From: Hanleya hanleyi
Taxonomy: Eukaryota; Mollusca; Polyplacophora; Lepidopleurida; Hanleyidae
Length of the DNA: 64,000 nt
Direction: 5' to 3'
Assembly: GCA_036873755.1 (NCBI GenBank)
Contig: JAVTVY010020303.1
Location: forward strand, 1-64,000
Shown piece after piece: positions 50,512 through 62,587 of the stretch. The translations under genes and the position numbers were made by a program. Position 1 is the first letter of the stretch. Each line of letters opens with the position of its first letter. The notes under the pieces were generated by a model. That model was not told where the DNA came from. It saw only the letters and a list, made by a program, of their open reading frames with translations, and searched no databases.

Positions 50512-53500
50512 GTGAAGGAAAACATTGCCAATATTCACAGCCACTTCAGTCCTAATACTTAACCAGATTAGTGTGAAAATGTTCAGGAAGTAACATCAAT
50601 GCACTTGTAAACAAAAGTTTCGTGATATATGTGATAGTTTCATCATTAACATGGGGGTTTCCCGTGTTCTTTTCTGCAGAAGCCAAATAATGACGTTGAT
50701 AATCAATTTGTTGTTAATCGTGTAGGCCTATATATGGGCTTGGGTCGGGATCATGGGGTAAGGACCCCCCCCCCCCTCCCTCTTCCACCATATTCCCCCC
50801 ACGGACACGTCCCCCCCCCCCTCCCCCGACGTATTCTATATTTTATGTAATTTTGTTTCCTAAAAATGTTTCCAAAAAATGACAAGATCCAGTGGGCATC
50901 TCAATTGTATCAAATCAATTTTAACAATGCTGATTCACAAAACAATACCACTGATTAATCGATGTTGAATCGATATTGTTGTTGTTACCATGCGCTGCCA
51001 TATATACCACTGTATGTAAAGTGGTATACGGCAGCATGTGGTTAAGCAATAACAATATCGATTCAACATTGATTAATCAGCATTGCTCGAGACTTGGTCC
51101 TGTGATCGATGCAATATATGATCGATGGATCTAGGTCTAAAAGAATTCCCCTTTTGAAGTTGCTTTGTAAACAATTATGGCCATCATTGACAAGTCAGAA
51201 TCAACAGATTTTCAAGTAACAGATTTTGATGGCGGAAACGGCAACATATATTTCATTTGATGACCAAACTGACACAACACATGCATTTATTGTGTGTCCC
51301 AACTAATCTATTGAGAACGTTTTATTTGATTTTTTGAGAAATATATATTGTTGTGTTCTGAAACTTATGTCACTGGTAAAATGCAATTATTATAGTATTC
51401 ACTCAAAATATTAGCAAACAACATTCTGTAGAAATATCTGCTTGAAACTTTTTAGAAAGGTGAGTTGTCTCACCTTTATTATGGGATCTAGAAAATTTCT
51501 GATTTTGGGGTTGTCCGAAGTACACGTATAAAAGTAGTTCCAAATTGTTTATATTTTCTCAGACCAGAATAGTTATCCTTCAGTGGTTGACAGGCTTTGT
51601 AGGCCTATATATAGTCACTTACCATGTACTTGATCCCTTACCTGTATTAAATAATACTCTGTTAATTGTTGTCCGAAGTACACGTATAAAAGTAGTTCCA
51701 AATTGTTTATATTTTCTCAGACCAGAATAGTTATCCTTCAGTGGTTGACAGGCATTGTAGGCCTATATATAGTCACTTACCATGTACTTGATCCCTTACC
51801 TGTATTAAATAATACTCTGTTAATTGTTTTCCTCCAACATATCAGATTAATACGCACTAAAGTATGGAAGCCTGCTATGGTCACTCTTCCAAAGATTGAC
51901 CTCAGCTCAGAGAAATACAGTTCAGGAGGCAACATGTACACGTGTAAAGAGCTGCCCTACCATAGCTCTAGTTGCTGTACATGTATCTATGCTGGGTCTA
52001 GTTTCTGATGAATGAAAAGGTCAAGCTAAATCTAGGTCATCACATGGACTGGTGTCAGGGAATATGAACATGTATGTAGTGAAATTAATGAATCAATTGA
52101 ACATAAACTTAGAAAAAAATACTACCTGAGCTGTCTGTAATATAATAATAGTACCACTACATGAGGATCAGCTTGGTATTATGGCCAGTTTTTCATGTGT
52201 TTTTTTTAGGCTTTTTCAAACGAAAATATACTATTTTGAACTGAAACTCTGGGAAAGAAATCTGCTACTCAGGAAGCAGCTATTCTTGTGAGTTTTACTA
52301 TCTCCACTATTGCAGCCAGTCAATCAATAGTCTCTGAAAATGATACTCGGGTAACACAATCAGTTAAAAGCTATTTTTCCTGTGAGCCATAAATTACAAA
52401 ATACTAATTTATAAATGGAAGTACAGTGCAATAAAATCTAGATTATGCAAAGAAAGGTTCACTTGCGATGGATGGTATCTGTCCCAAACCTCAATCAAGT
52501 AACAGCGTTTATCTTCTCCACCACCTTTCTATATATGCCCATGGGCCTAGTTCTGTTTTGGGTGTCATTCTCTGGGTTAAATTTTGACGTCAGCCATTGT
52601 TGATTTGGACCAGTCCAATACTCATAGGTTTGATAGGCATTCTATTCCATTCATGGAATATTTACAGTTCCACAATGTCGCAGATCAACAGTAATGCCTT
52701 GATGTCACAATACGACGTGACAAAGACAATGTATCAATTCAAATTCAAATTGTTTATTGCACGACTCAATACAAGATATTGAGTATGGCAAAATACAAGT
52801 TATCTGGCCACAGTAGCAACGTAGCGTTGACCCTGACGTCACAATAGAAAATGACAACCTCCCACTCCTTTGCACATATGGGCCAGTCCCCCTCAGCCTT
52901 GGCGACGTCAACATTTAATCCAGAGAATGACCACCCAAAACAGAAAATGTTTCAAACAGATAGTTCTACTGAGTGCTGTTCAGTAATATTTTGACTGAAT
53001 ACTATAATATTTGCATTGTACTAGTGACATAAGTTTCAGAACACAACAATATATATTTTTCAAAATATCGGACAAAACGTTCTCAATAGATTAGTTGGGA
53101 CACACAATAGTCATGGATTCATTATGAGTTGATGTTCATCTGGGTGACTGTATCCATTCACATGAATCAGTTGATGGTTATCTCTATATCTGAGGAAAGG
53201 AGTTACATGTACCACACACCAAACCATGAGGGAGCAAAATCAGAATGCACAACTGTCCTCAAATGAGTCACCCTGTTGGGTTCCAACAGCCTTAAACAGT
53301 GATGGCAATGTCATTACACAAGAGTTATTTCCCTTGTTCTGACTCTTCCAACATTGCAATTCATCTTTAGATGATAAGAGATGTTGTTACCAGGGGAGGT
53401 AACGGCGTCGAAAAACTGGAGAAAATTATGGGGTAGGGATACTCAAAGAATTTTATATAAAAAAGTAGATTGAAGACCCTCACTTTTTATTTGATCAATG

Positions 53501-56500
53501 ATCAATGTTATGGTGACTAGGTCTTCTCACTTGAAACATACTGACAGCATGTGTACACATCAGTGTTTGAACTTTCCACTATTGGGGAAGTTGGGTGTGT
53601 AGAAAACCATTCCTCCAAGAACATGGAGAATGTTGTAAGGAGTGGTGAATGCTGTTAGGAGTGGTGAATGTTGTTAGGAGTAGTGAATGTCAGGAGTGGT
53701 GATGCTGTTAGTGGTGCATTGTTGGTGTTAGGAGTGGTGAATGCTGTGGTGCTGAATGCTGTTTGGAGTGGTGAATGCTGTTAGGAGTAGTGAATGTCAG
53801 GAGTGGTGAATGCTGTTAGTGGTGCATTATTGGTGTTAGGAGTGGTGAATGCTGTGGTGGTGAATGCTGTTTGGAGTGGTGAATACTGTTAGTAGTGAAT
53901 GTCAGGAGTGGTGAATGCTGTTAGTGGTGTATTATTGGTGTTAGGAGTGGTGAATGCTGTGCTGGTGAATGCTGTTTGGAGTGGTGAATGTTGTTAGGAG
54001 TAGTGAATGTCAGGAGTGGTGAATGCTGTTAGTCAGGGCTTCGTGTTTAGCGCGAGTGATAGCTCACCTGCACGCAAACACTCGCGTCAATTCATGCCAC
54101 GAGAGTGATTTTAGCTCACGTAAACTGTCACATTTTATATTGTATTATATTGCAATCACTCGCCTAACTTTTAAATACCCTCTCCTAAATATTTTGACGC
54201 GAGCTATTTTTAGCTCGCGCACTAATTCTAAACATGAAGCCCTGGTTAGTGGTGCAATGTTGGTGTTAGGAGCAGTGAATGCTGTGGTGGTGAATGCTGT
54301 TTGGAGTGGTGAATGCTGTTAGGAGTAGTGAATGTCAGGCGTGGTGAATGCTGTTAGTGGTGCATTATTGGTGTTAGGAGTGGTGAATGCTGTGGTGGTG
54401 AATGCTGTTTGGAGTGGTGAATGTTGTTAGTAGTGAATGTCAGGAGTGGTGAATGCTGTTAGTGGTGCATTGTTGGTGTTAGGAGTGATGAATGCTGTGG
54501 TGGTGAATGCTGTTAGGAGGGGTGAATGCTGTTAGGAGAGGTGATGGCTTTTAGGAGTGATGAATGCTGTTAGGAGGGATGAATGCTGTTAGGAGAGGTG
54601 ATGGCTGTTAGAAGTGGTGAATGCTGTTAGGAGGGGTGAATGCTGTTAGGAGGGGCGAATGCTGTTAGGAGAGGTGATGGCTGTTAGGAGTGATGAATGC
54701 TGTTAGGAGGGGTGAATGCTGTTAGGAGAGGTGATGGCTGTTGGGAGTGGTGAATGCTGTAAGGATGATGAACGTTGTTAGGAGTGATGATTGCTGTTAG
54801 GAGTGGTGAATGTTAGAAGTTGCAAATGTTGTTAGGATTGGTGAATGATGTGGTGTTGAATGCTGTTAGGAGTGGTGAATGCTGTTAGAATTGGTGAATG
54901 CTGTTAGGAGTGGTGCATGTTATCGAGCCATGGCCTGTTGGTCTCCCTTTTGAATAAATAAATAAATAATGCCCTTAGGAGTCGTGAATACTGTTAGAAG
55001 TGATGAACACTGTTGTTTAGACAACCTATTGATGTATTACCTTACAAAACTATCCAAGTGCTCTTCATTTTATTGATGGAATATAATTGCAGAATTATCC
55101 CCTGTATATCAAGACAGTTCCTACTGAGAAAGAGCTCAAGTTCTATTACACGGTTCACACATCTCTAGATGTAGTCGAGGAGAAGATCTCGTCCGTGGGG
55201 AAGAATGCTAATGACCTGAGAGAGCTGTACTTAGGATTACTATACCCTACAGAAGATTATAAAGTGTATCCTTTTTCATTCCAGTCTTATTTTAATGAGA
55301 AATTTTTAAAATACAATTTGTATATGATGTAAAAAAAAAAGGCAAATCTTTTAAAAGCAATAAGTTTTGATTTGTCTCAAGAATACTGGGTAACCATATG
55401 GTAACTGAAATAAAGGTTTAAAGAAATTTTTGGGAATTCTACATGTGACACATATACTGAAGTTTATGAAATAATTATTTAAATGTAAAATAATTCACTA
55501 TCACTGCAGCCTAATCCATATCTTGATTTATCTTTGCAAAGCCTGTGAAACATGCATACTTTTTTATTCTCCTGGAAGAATTGGTTAGTATTGCCAACTT
55601 ATTTTTCAAGGCTACTAGCTGCTGTGTATGTGTTTGCAGATCTGACTAAGGTAGATTTGTTTCAGGATCAGAATAAATCTGTAATAGTATATGATGGAAA
55701 TGTGCTGTGTGGAGTAAAGCAAAATGAATGAGAAATATACGTAATAATATTTCATACTTTCCTTGACACTGTGCAGTTATGGTTACGTAACGAATACCAA
55801 GGTGAAATTTGTTATTGTTGTTGAAACTTCCAATACATCTTTACGTGATAATGAAATTAGGAGTGTAAGTATCTCAAGTTTTCCTCATCAATCCTATATT
55901 TCCATCATGACCTTTCAGGATTTTCCCAACAAATGTGGATGAAGCAGTAGGCCCACCATTCAGAAAAGTGTCAAGAATGTTTTAAGTGCTTTTGATTTTA
56001 ATTGTTGTAGGAACATGCAATTTTTCAAACAATTGATACACAGATCCTTATTGTTATATAAATATTACCAGAAAATGTAATGCAGTGATATTTTTATTAT
56101 CTATTACATTTTTTAAATTTAAATGATGAAGGGTAGTCAGTACTGTTTTTATTTCCTCATAATATAGTTACCATGTTTTGTTTATACATACATGTACGCC
56201 TAATTTGCTGTGTGTATTATTTAATGTCCTCATGAAATTCTGATTTTTTCATTGCAGATGTTTAGAAAATTACATAATGCCTATGTGGATATGTTATGTA
56301 ATCCATTTTACACACCGGGAGATAGTGTTACATCTAGGTATGTCCATCCAGCCAGATATCATGGGTATAACAAAAACCAGTCCACATGTAGAGCCTAATT
56401 TTCAAAATTCGAAATTCAAATTTTTTTGTAGTTTTGGTTAGGTTTTTGTTATGTTTAGGGCTTTGTTAGGGTATGTTTGTTTGGGTCATCGTTGCCGTGT

Positions 56501-57733
56501 GACCAATAAGGTTAGGTGCAACGTTAAACTTCAAACAACCAACCAACCACATTTTGTATATTTGTTACATACCTGTGGTTCAGGTTATATAGATATCTTT
56601 CCATATCAGGGAGGAATAAATATTCATTAAAAAAAATGAGAATTTAGTTGATTCTTCAGTATTATAGAAAAGAAATGATTTGAAGTTGTAAAAGTATCCT
56701 GAACTTACCCCAAATCGGCAGATGCATGTGTGGTGTGAATTTAGTAAATTTGGAATTACATAATACTTACATCAGCAGTACCCCCGCCCCCCACCTTCCA
56801 CCCTTTAACAAGGGGCAGGGTTATCTCTGTCCTTGATAACCCTGATATAGATGGGTTGGGGGTGGTTTGTGTTCTTGTAAATTCCACTACAGTCAATCAA
56901 CAAGAGAAGATTTTTAGACAAATCATATTGTTTTATGTGATCACATTATGCGATCCCATGACAACATCCCACATTCAGTATGATTGCATGGACACATTGA
57001 TCATGTGAAAACATTTCTTTTCTTGCTGTTCTAAATATACGATGAAAATGGGCAGAATGCAGGTTGTCAAAAATGGTTAAAGGTGAAATGCAAAGGTTTT
57101 TAGATTCTCCTTTTTATATTTTATATATTTTGAATAATGATAATACCAGTCTATCTACTTCACTTAGTTAAATTTAAATTATCTTGTCTGCTAGAATTTT
57201 TTTTAAAGTTGGTATTCATAGCACAGCTGAATTCAGATTTGCAAAACGTCATCGCTTATAAATCTTTCCTTGACCGTCCGGAGACTGGACATTACAAGTA
57301 TTGACGCTCGGTCAGGTGGTCTGATGTGACGTCACAAAACAGCATCAAACAAGGGCAGGTAAGCGATGCGGATTTCATTTCTCAAATTGGCCGGGCTTGA
57401 GATACCAACTTTGAAGCACTTTTCAAAAGCTACCAGGAGACAAAATACCTCAAATAAAACCAAACGAAGTACATAGGCTGATATTTCCATCATTAGCCCA
57501 CGAAGAATATAAAAATGAAAATTTGAAAACCTTTGCATTTCACCTTTAAGGTTTATCCTTTGGCTCTAAAAGAAATCTTAATTGACATTGTGAAGATGCA
57601 TTAACTCTGCGACCAAAATAACTGAGATGTTGATCTTATAAATTTCAATTCATTCCAAGATTCACACTTTGACTTTGAATTTTTTTTCAGATCTTTTGAG
57701 AAAATGGTGGTGTCGATGATGCAACAGGATTGA
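50479..57733 (+). CDS. TRAPPC2L: TRAPPC2L, complete, five exons
   Basis: TRAPPC2L is a small longin-fold subunit of the TRAPP complexes, which act as Rab1/Rab11 exchange factors and tethers in ER-Golgi and Golgi traffic on the cytosolic side of membranes. Exons 50479-50511, 55093-55265, 55777-55864, 56258-56337 and 57691-57733 (intron phases 0,2,0,2) give 138 residues, against about 140 in human. Conserved stretches visible: [11 protein letters not shown], then [60 protein letters not shown] and CNPFYTPGD. The C-terminus VSMMQQD is slightly shorter than in vertebrates. All splice sites are GT-AG. It is divergently paired with SPT16. Intron 1 (4.6 kb) carries three foldback elements and a large minisatellite. 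I see no damage, so it should be functional. Confidence 0.97.
50951..51080. repeat. 130-bp foldback in TRAPPC2L intron 1
   Basis: The arms carry TGATTAATCGATGTTGAATC, GATATTGTT and GGCAGC.., inverted around a TACCACTGTATGTAAAGTGG centre. Confidence 0.65.
51289..53109. mobile_element. 1.8-kb element with ~165-bp inverted arms
   Basis: Arms 51289-51455 and 52945-53109 share ATTGTGTGTCCCAACTAATC, ATTGAGAACG and TTGTTGTGTTCTGAAACTTA, inverted. Inside are a 158-bp exact-looking tandem pair (about 51508-51823) and a second smaller inverted-repeat element (52553-52943). Confidence 0.65.
52553..52943. mobile_element. 391-bp MITE nested in the preceding element
   Basis: Inverted ends CTGTTTTGGGTGTCATTCTC and CTGTTTTGGGTGGTCATTCT, continuing to GACGTC. 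Lies just inside the right arm of the 51289-53109 element. Confidence 0.7.
53625..54935 (+). repeat. Large higher-order minisatellite in TRAPPC2L intron 1
   Basis: Basic units of ~15-22 bp (GTTAGGAGTGGTGAATGCT) are arranged into a ~125-bp higher-order unit (..GTAGTGAATGTCAGGAGTGG .. TTAGTGGTGCATTATTGGTG .. GTGGTGGTGAATGCTGTTTG..) repeated about five times, then simpler arrays. One strand is strongly purine/T biased. Confidence 0.85.
54034..54244. mobile_element. 211-bp CAGGGCTTC MITE inside the minisatellite
   Basis: Inverted ends CAGGGCTTCGTGTTTAG and CAGGGCTTCATGTTTAG; GTTAGT flanks both sides (54028-54033, 54245-54250). The known repeat unit on either side gives the empty site directly. 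Interior has CTCGCG/CGCGAG motifs. Confidence 0.8.
55093..55265 (+). CDS. TRAPPC2L: TRAPPC2L exon 2
   Basis: Starts after AATTGCAG| with NYPLYIKT and ends AAAGT|GTATCC in phase 2. The internal donor choice is fixed by the reading KVYGYVTN across the junction. It carries the longin-core strand and helix residues [11 protein letters not shown] and [14 protein letters not shown]. Confidence 0.96.
55777..55864 (+). CDS. TRAPPC2L: TRAPPC2L exon 3
   Basis: After GTGCAG|, 29 residues [18 protein letters not shown].. to NEIRS, donor AGT|GTAAGT, phase 0 out. Matches the conserved YGYVTN.KVKF..V block followed by LRDNEIR. Confidence 0.96.
56258..56337 (+). CDS. TRAPPC2L: TRAPPC2L exon 4
   Basis: After CATTGCAG|, [20 protein letters not shown] and on to GDSVTS, donor AG|GTATGT, phase 2. 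Strong family match. Confidence 0.96.
57691..57733 (+). CDS. TRAPPC2L: TRAPPC2L exon 5 with stop
   Basis: After TTTTTTTTCAG|, completes an Arg codon and reads [13 protein letters not shown] then TGA. Matches the family end (..AF..MV.SMM..). Confidence 0.93.
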
Positions 57734-58869
57734 TGTTTTTCAGATTGAGAAAACGGTGATTTTTACTCAACATAGGTTTTGTGTAAATGATGTGATAGAA
57801 TTGATGAAGACTATGTGTGCCACAGACAAAAGTGCAATACTGATTCACAGGAAACAACTTTGTGTGATGAGGAGTGTCTCATATTAAGCTTATCTGCCAA
57901 TCGACTTCCATCAGTGAACATGGTCAAGATGAGCCATCCATCAATTCTATCACACTGCTTTCATTGCTGGGATTACCTTGTACTGAATTACTATAGGCAC
58001 CATGCAATTTTATTGAAACAAGACCGATGTAATGAAAGTGGCCTTCTTTGATAGGCAAAGAGATATCAACATATATACATAAGATTATTTTATATATAAC
58101 TTCTTTATTGCTATTGCCGACGTTTCTTTGGAGATACAGAATAATTGCATGTACTCAACTATTCAATATAACCAATCTACATCCTTTGCCATCAACATTC
58201 CTTGTGACATCTGTGCTAACCTAGTCAAATCAAATCTCGACAGATTTGCCTGGGTCTGTTTGCACCTGTAGAGGAGTACAGTGGTAACAGCCTTATCCTG
58301 GAGTTGTTTCACATCTATAGGTCAATAGCCAATCCAGATGTTGATTGGCGAGCAACTTGAACTTTGTTCTGACAGCCGAAATAGCCTAGGTCAAAGATTT
58401 TTCTCTCCAGTGCACTCTATGTTAATTTCTCACACTCTGATTTGATTCGCCATTTCCTACAAAGGTTTGGCTAGGAAATTTTAACTGACGACCGCCCAAG
58501 GAATAATGCCACAGGTGATTCTGATTGATTGAAACTCCATACTGGTATTGAAAGAGATCCGAGTAAAGATCTAGTGATATGTAAATGGGCATGTGCGAAC
58601 ATGTGAGACTAATCGGTTCAAATACATGAAAGCATTGAGAGAAGATGGCCTTTTCTAAAAGATTTGTGCTAAAAATGGGTGGCTCGTTGTTCAATTGTTG
58701 TACGATATGATTCACCACTTGACATTTTCCTGAAGTTCATGGACAGCTGGATGGTGTGAAAAGTGTTACCAAACATTCCGCAGGCTGAAGATGTCTTATA
58801 ACAAATACCTTTACAGTACAGTATGGTAATTCATTGTTCAGAGATGTCTCATTATTCCCCATGTTTGTA

Positions 58870-58884
58870 AATAAATGAAATAAA
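58870..58884 (+). terminator. TRAPPC2L: Candidate TRAPPC2L polyadenylation signals
   Basis: Two AATAAA hexamers (58870-58875 and 58879-58884) lie 1.1 kb after the TRAPPC2L stop codon, in an AT-rich stretch with no coding signal. Plausible 3' end of the transcript; position alone supports this. Confidence 0.35.
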
Positions 58885-60225
58885 ATACTTAAATTCTATC
58901 ATCACATTATTGCTGAAGTTAATTTTCCAGTGAGGCAAACAACATGTGAGCAGATATCCACAGAGACGGACCTGTAAGAGGATCAATGCAAGGACCATAC
59001 TGGTTATTCTCTCCGTATGAAAACTGGACACATCTCAGTGAACTTGGAACAGGTTTGAGAGAACCACCTCTCCGAAACGGAGGTAAAAAAGGTCATCTTT
59101 TCCAATAAATTCAAGAATATATCACACAAAAAAAACATCCGCCATAGGCGACCATGGACATACATGTATATGTCTGCATTGGATGGTGTTGAAGAAACTA
59201 TTTGTCGTCTATCTAATTTAATTGTGTAAGAATAGACATGTTTTTTATGCACACTTCCATTGGAAAACCAGTTATGACATGTAACAATATATAACGCAAA
59301 TCGTCTGAAGATTTTGGAGCGTTTACAATGAATAAGTTAAAAGTTTTTAAGCAAAAACAACCTTTTTTCCCCCAACCTGTTGAATGTACAAGCCCATGCA
59401 ACCTCAAACTTCTTGGACATAGGCAGTGAATGCTCTGATAATTTCACCTTACAAAATATTTTTTTATTACATGTATTTTCCTTCCTAAATTTATAAATAA
59501 ACAGAAGTTCTGATTATTTTTATTAGATTATAGGATATTGATAGAACAGGAATGTAGATTTATTTTCTAAAGGTCTTGGATGATAGAAAAGAAGCTCCGA
59601 CTATATTTCCTGAAGGATGTGTGATGTAAAATTTCCTTTTGTGGGATGGTTAGAAAGCTGATTTTTACCTCCGTCGATCAGACGGAGGTCTAGGAGCGCA
59701 ACGTGATATCTCCCGCCAAATAATTGTCATATGGGGAACCCACAACTCGTGTGATTTCCAATAGAGATTGCTATGGTTCCCGACGAAATTTTGAAAAGTT
59801 TCTGGACACAATTGAATGCTTACGTCACAAAAGGTGTGTATCCTTTGCAGTGCTTCCACCGGGTCTCTTAATTCGAGGGTACTAATTTCGCGCGTGTACT
59901 TATAGCTTCGCGCTGGTACAGATGGCCGGTTTGCGACGAAGACAAACCTGCGCTTTCATAAAAAGTAAATTTTCACAAAAGAAAAACTCGCATTCCGGAT
60001 AGTATAATTGGAAACTTCCACGAGAATCTCTGAATCGGCAAAAAGATAAAGGACGAGTGTCATTCACCAGGATGCGAGTCGGAAGTGAGAAGTCAAATTC
60101 AAAGTCAGAGGTCAAAAACGTAAAACTCCGAAGAACTCTCCCGGCTTTTTTTTTTTTTTTTTTTTTTGAGTTGGGGGGTGGGGAGATAGCGACTGGAAAA
60201 ATATATCTTCCCATGCTTCAATCGT

Positions 60226-60362
60226 TATCTGTGAATCCGATCAACAACCTAGCCGGATAATCTGTCAAAAATTATCCGTCGTCTGGGTAAGGTTGAAGGG
60301 TCATCGGAAGCTCGGACTGTGATACAGGCAAAAACTGTTGTTGTTGTAGTCTGGAAAAATAA
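60226..60362 (+). repeat. 137-bp dispersed direct repeat, copy 1
   Basis: From TCTGTGAATCCGATCAACAA to GTTGTAGTCTGGAAAAATAA; nearly identical to 63130-63268. Confidence 0.8.
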
Positions 60363-60789
60363 CTCTGCCTCACGAGGCGCTCTCTCGGCTTTTTCTTTTC
60401 CTTTTTTTTGAAGATGGGCGGGAGGGGGGGAGATAGCGACTGGAAAAATATATCTTCCCATGATACTTCAATCGTGATCTCATGAATTCCACGGAAGAAA
60501 AGCGGACATTGCTAAACAGCCCTTTTTCGCATAAACTTCATTCCACATTCTGTCGTAGACCCTACATTAGCATGCTGTTTGTTCTACATGTATTCGCTTC
60601 CTATGATCTCCGGGAACACGCCAATAATAGAGAAGATGTGTTTTAATAGCGAAATATTTTTCCCGCAATTTTGAACATGAAGAACTCGGGAAATTCTAAA
60701 TTGTCAAAGAAGAAAAATTGCACTTTACTGAAAACTATACTATTTTGAAACATCTGCAGAAAAGATATGCATGTGGCGGGAGCTGTATA

Positions 60790-62585
60790 CAGTGTTTGGG
60801 GGAGTTCCGAATCACGGGGAGTTGCGGATCACTTTCCTAATTAATGCCTGATATTTCTTGAAGTAAAGTATCTGATTAAAACTGTTTAGGTTTATTGGAA
60901 CGTCTGTTTCCGTGGACTGAAATGAATGTCAAACAACGGACCAGGATTGTTTCTTTTCCGGTCAATTCGGTAACGTAATACTTCTGGTACTGTACAATAA
61001 CAAATTGCCACAGAGTCGAAAAACACGTGCGATTTTTCCAGTAGTGAATCTGCGCGAAATAAGGTGGGTTTAGGCGGTATATTCAGTATTTATTTAAATG
61101 ACAGAATCTTGCTAAATGGCCAAACAAAATATCTAGTGATTTGCGATAAATGTTAACTGACCAGCATTGTAATATAATGGCGCTATAGAGATGTCAATTC
61201 CGAATCAACGAAATAAGCGCCGTTCATAACTTGAAATCGGTGAATAAGGGACCGTCTCACAACTAATACAACAGGTGTAAACCGACTTTAAGGAAGATTG
61301 GTCAATCCATGGCATTGTCAAAAAAAAAAAAAAAAATGAATCAATGACAATATCCTTGTAACCGGAACTATGTACGCGAATCATTCCAAACCTTGGTGAA
61401 CAAATCATTTTTTCGATATTACATCATCATATTCAATAATTTCAGACATATCTACTCCAATATAGAAAGTTTTATATAAATAAAATTGTTCATCACTGAG
61501 CGAGGTTTCTACGAGTTCAATAACTGGATGTCCCTTTATTAACACTATCTGGTCTGGAAGATTTGGGGTGTATCGGTGGGGGGGAGGGAGTCAACCCATA
61601 TATTTTCGCTATCCATAGGGCTAGAGCGCTGCAACATAACACACAGTATCTTCTGTTCAAGCTCTACCTGAAAGAGTAACAAAGCTTAAGATGAACGCTA
61701 TGATGACGTCGAGTAACGTCATCTCGTCAGCCATTTGTCGACTATTTTTTGGACCGATTTTTCGAAATTCTAATTTTCCGATTTTTCTTTCATAAACTAC
61801 CAAATAAAGTAGAGAATAACTACTTTTGCCCAATAAAATACTTTCTAGTACTTTTAGGCCAGAAAAATTCGAAGAAATGGACAGAACTGGCTGGAAAAAA
61901 AACGAATTTCTGAGATACCACACGGCCGCCTTTTGAATTTAGCCATGATCCTCTGCTCGGCCAAGTCCTAAAATGACTCCAATATGATAAGCTTTAAAGT
62001 CACGAAGTTCCCGCTTCCTCTGTTTTGTCGTTATGGAGCAGTACAGGAAAGTTCACTAGCCCGCCCTCCATGATTGTCAGACATCGTATCCTAAAATGTT
62101 CTAAAAAATAATTAAATTGAGATTACAATGCAATTTTGTAGGCTCGCTCCAAGATAAATATACTTCAGAACATTTTCGACTCTAGATCTGCGTGTCATTT
62201 GTGCCTGGACTGCAACAGTTGAATATTCGCTCACAGGGCGGGGAGAATTAAGACAACATTGAAATCTTCTCCAGGGTTTCACCGGCCTATGGATGATTAG
62301 TAGATGGCCCCTCAAGCCTATAAAAATTCCATTCTCAGTGCCTGTAACGGCCGCTAGATGGCGTGATCCGCAACTCACCAAAATGATGCGCAACTGCCCG
62401 CGCTGGTGCATTGAAGCGGAGGTTATTTTCTCATCGATTGACAAGTCCGATTGAAGATTTCTTTACATACAATTATAGACGACAGATTTCCCTAGAATAT
62501 AAGACCAGCAGTCGCTTTCACCTCCTAAAAGAACAAGCGCTAGCAGTCTGGATGTGAAAAGTGATTCGGAACTCCCCAAACACTG
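60790..62585. mobile_element. Tc1/mariner-like nonautonomous element (TA duplication)
   Basis: Ends CAGTGTTTGGGGGAGTTCCG and, inverted, CAGTGTTTGGGGAGTTCCGA match over 25-26 bp to AATCAC; TA flanks both sides (60788-60789, 62586-62587). CAGT-starting ends with TA duplication are the Tc1/mariner pattern. A second inverted pair (GTTGCGGATCAC / GTGATCCGCAAC) lies at 60820 and 62364. No transposase frame in 1796 bp. Confidence 0.7.
61668..61734 (-). CDS. Possible first exon of an unknown gene
   Basis: ATGGCTGACGAG in a YY1-like context opens 22 codons (MADEMTLLDVIIAFILSFV..) rich in hydrophobics and ends at TCAG|GTAGAG. No downstream exon was recognised between here and the TRAPPC2L 3' end. The stretch lies inside the TA-flanked element 60790-62585, so it may be chance. 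Confidence 0.12.
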
Positions 62586-62587
62586 TA

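Larger units (their letters stand above)
57734..60789. other. TRAPPC2L 3' flank, no further gene seen
   Basis: AT-rich. 59065-59700 has two inverted-looking blocks ending ACGGAGGTAAAAA, similar to the subterminal GGAGGTAAAA of the MITE at 6165. At 60125-60235 and 60366-60478 a poly-T/G-rich block with GGGGAGATAGCGACTGGAAA is duplicated. No convincing exon. Confidence 0.45.

Noticed and set aside
58422..58718. 98-codon minus-strand frame as a gene 3' of TRAPPC2L
   Set aside because: No homology recognised, overlaps the likely TRAPPC2L 3' untranslated region, no splice support.
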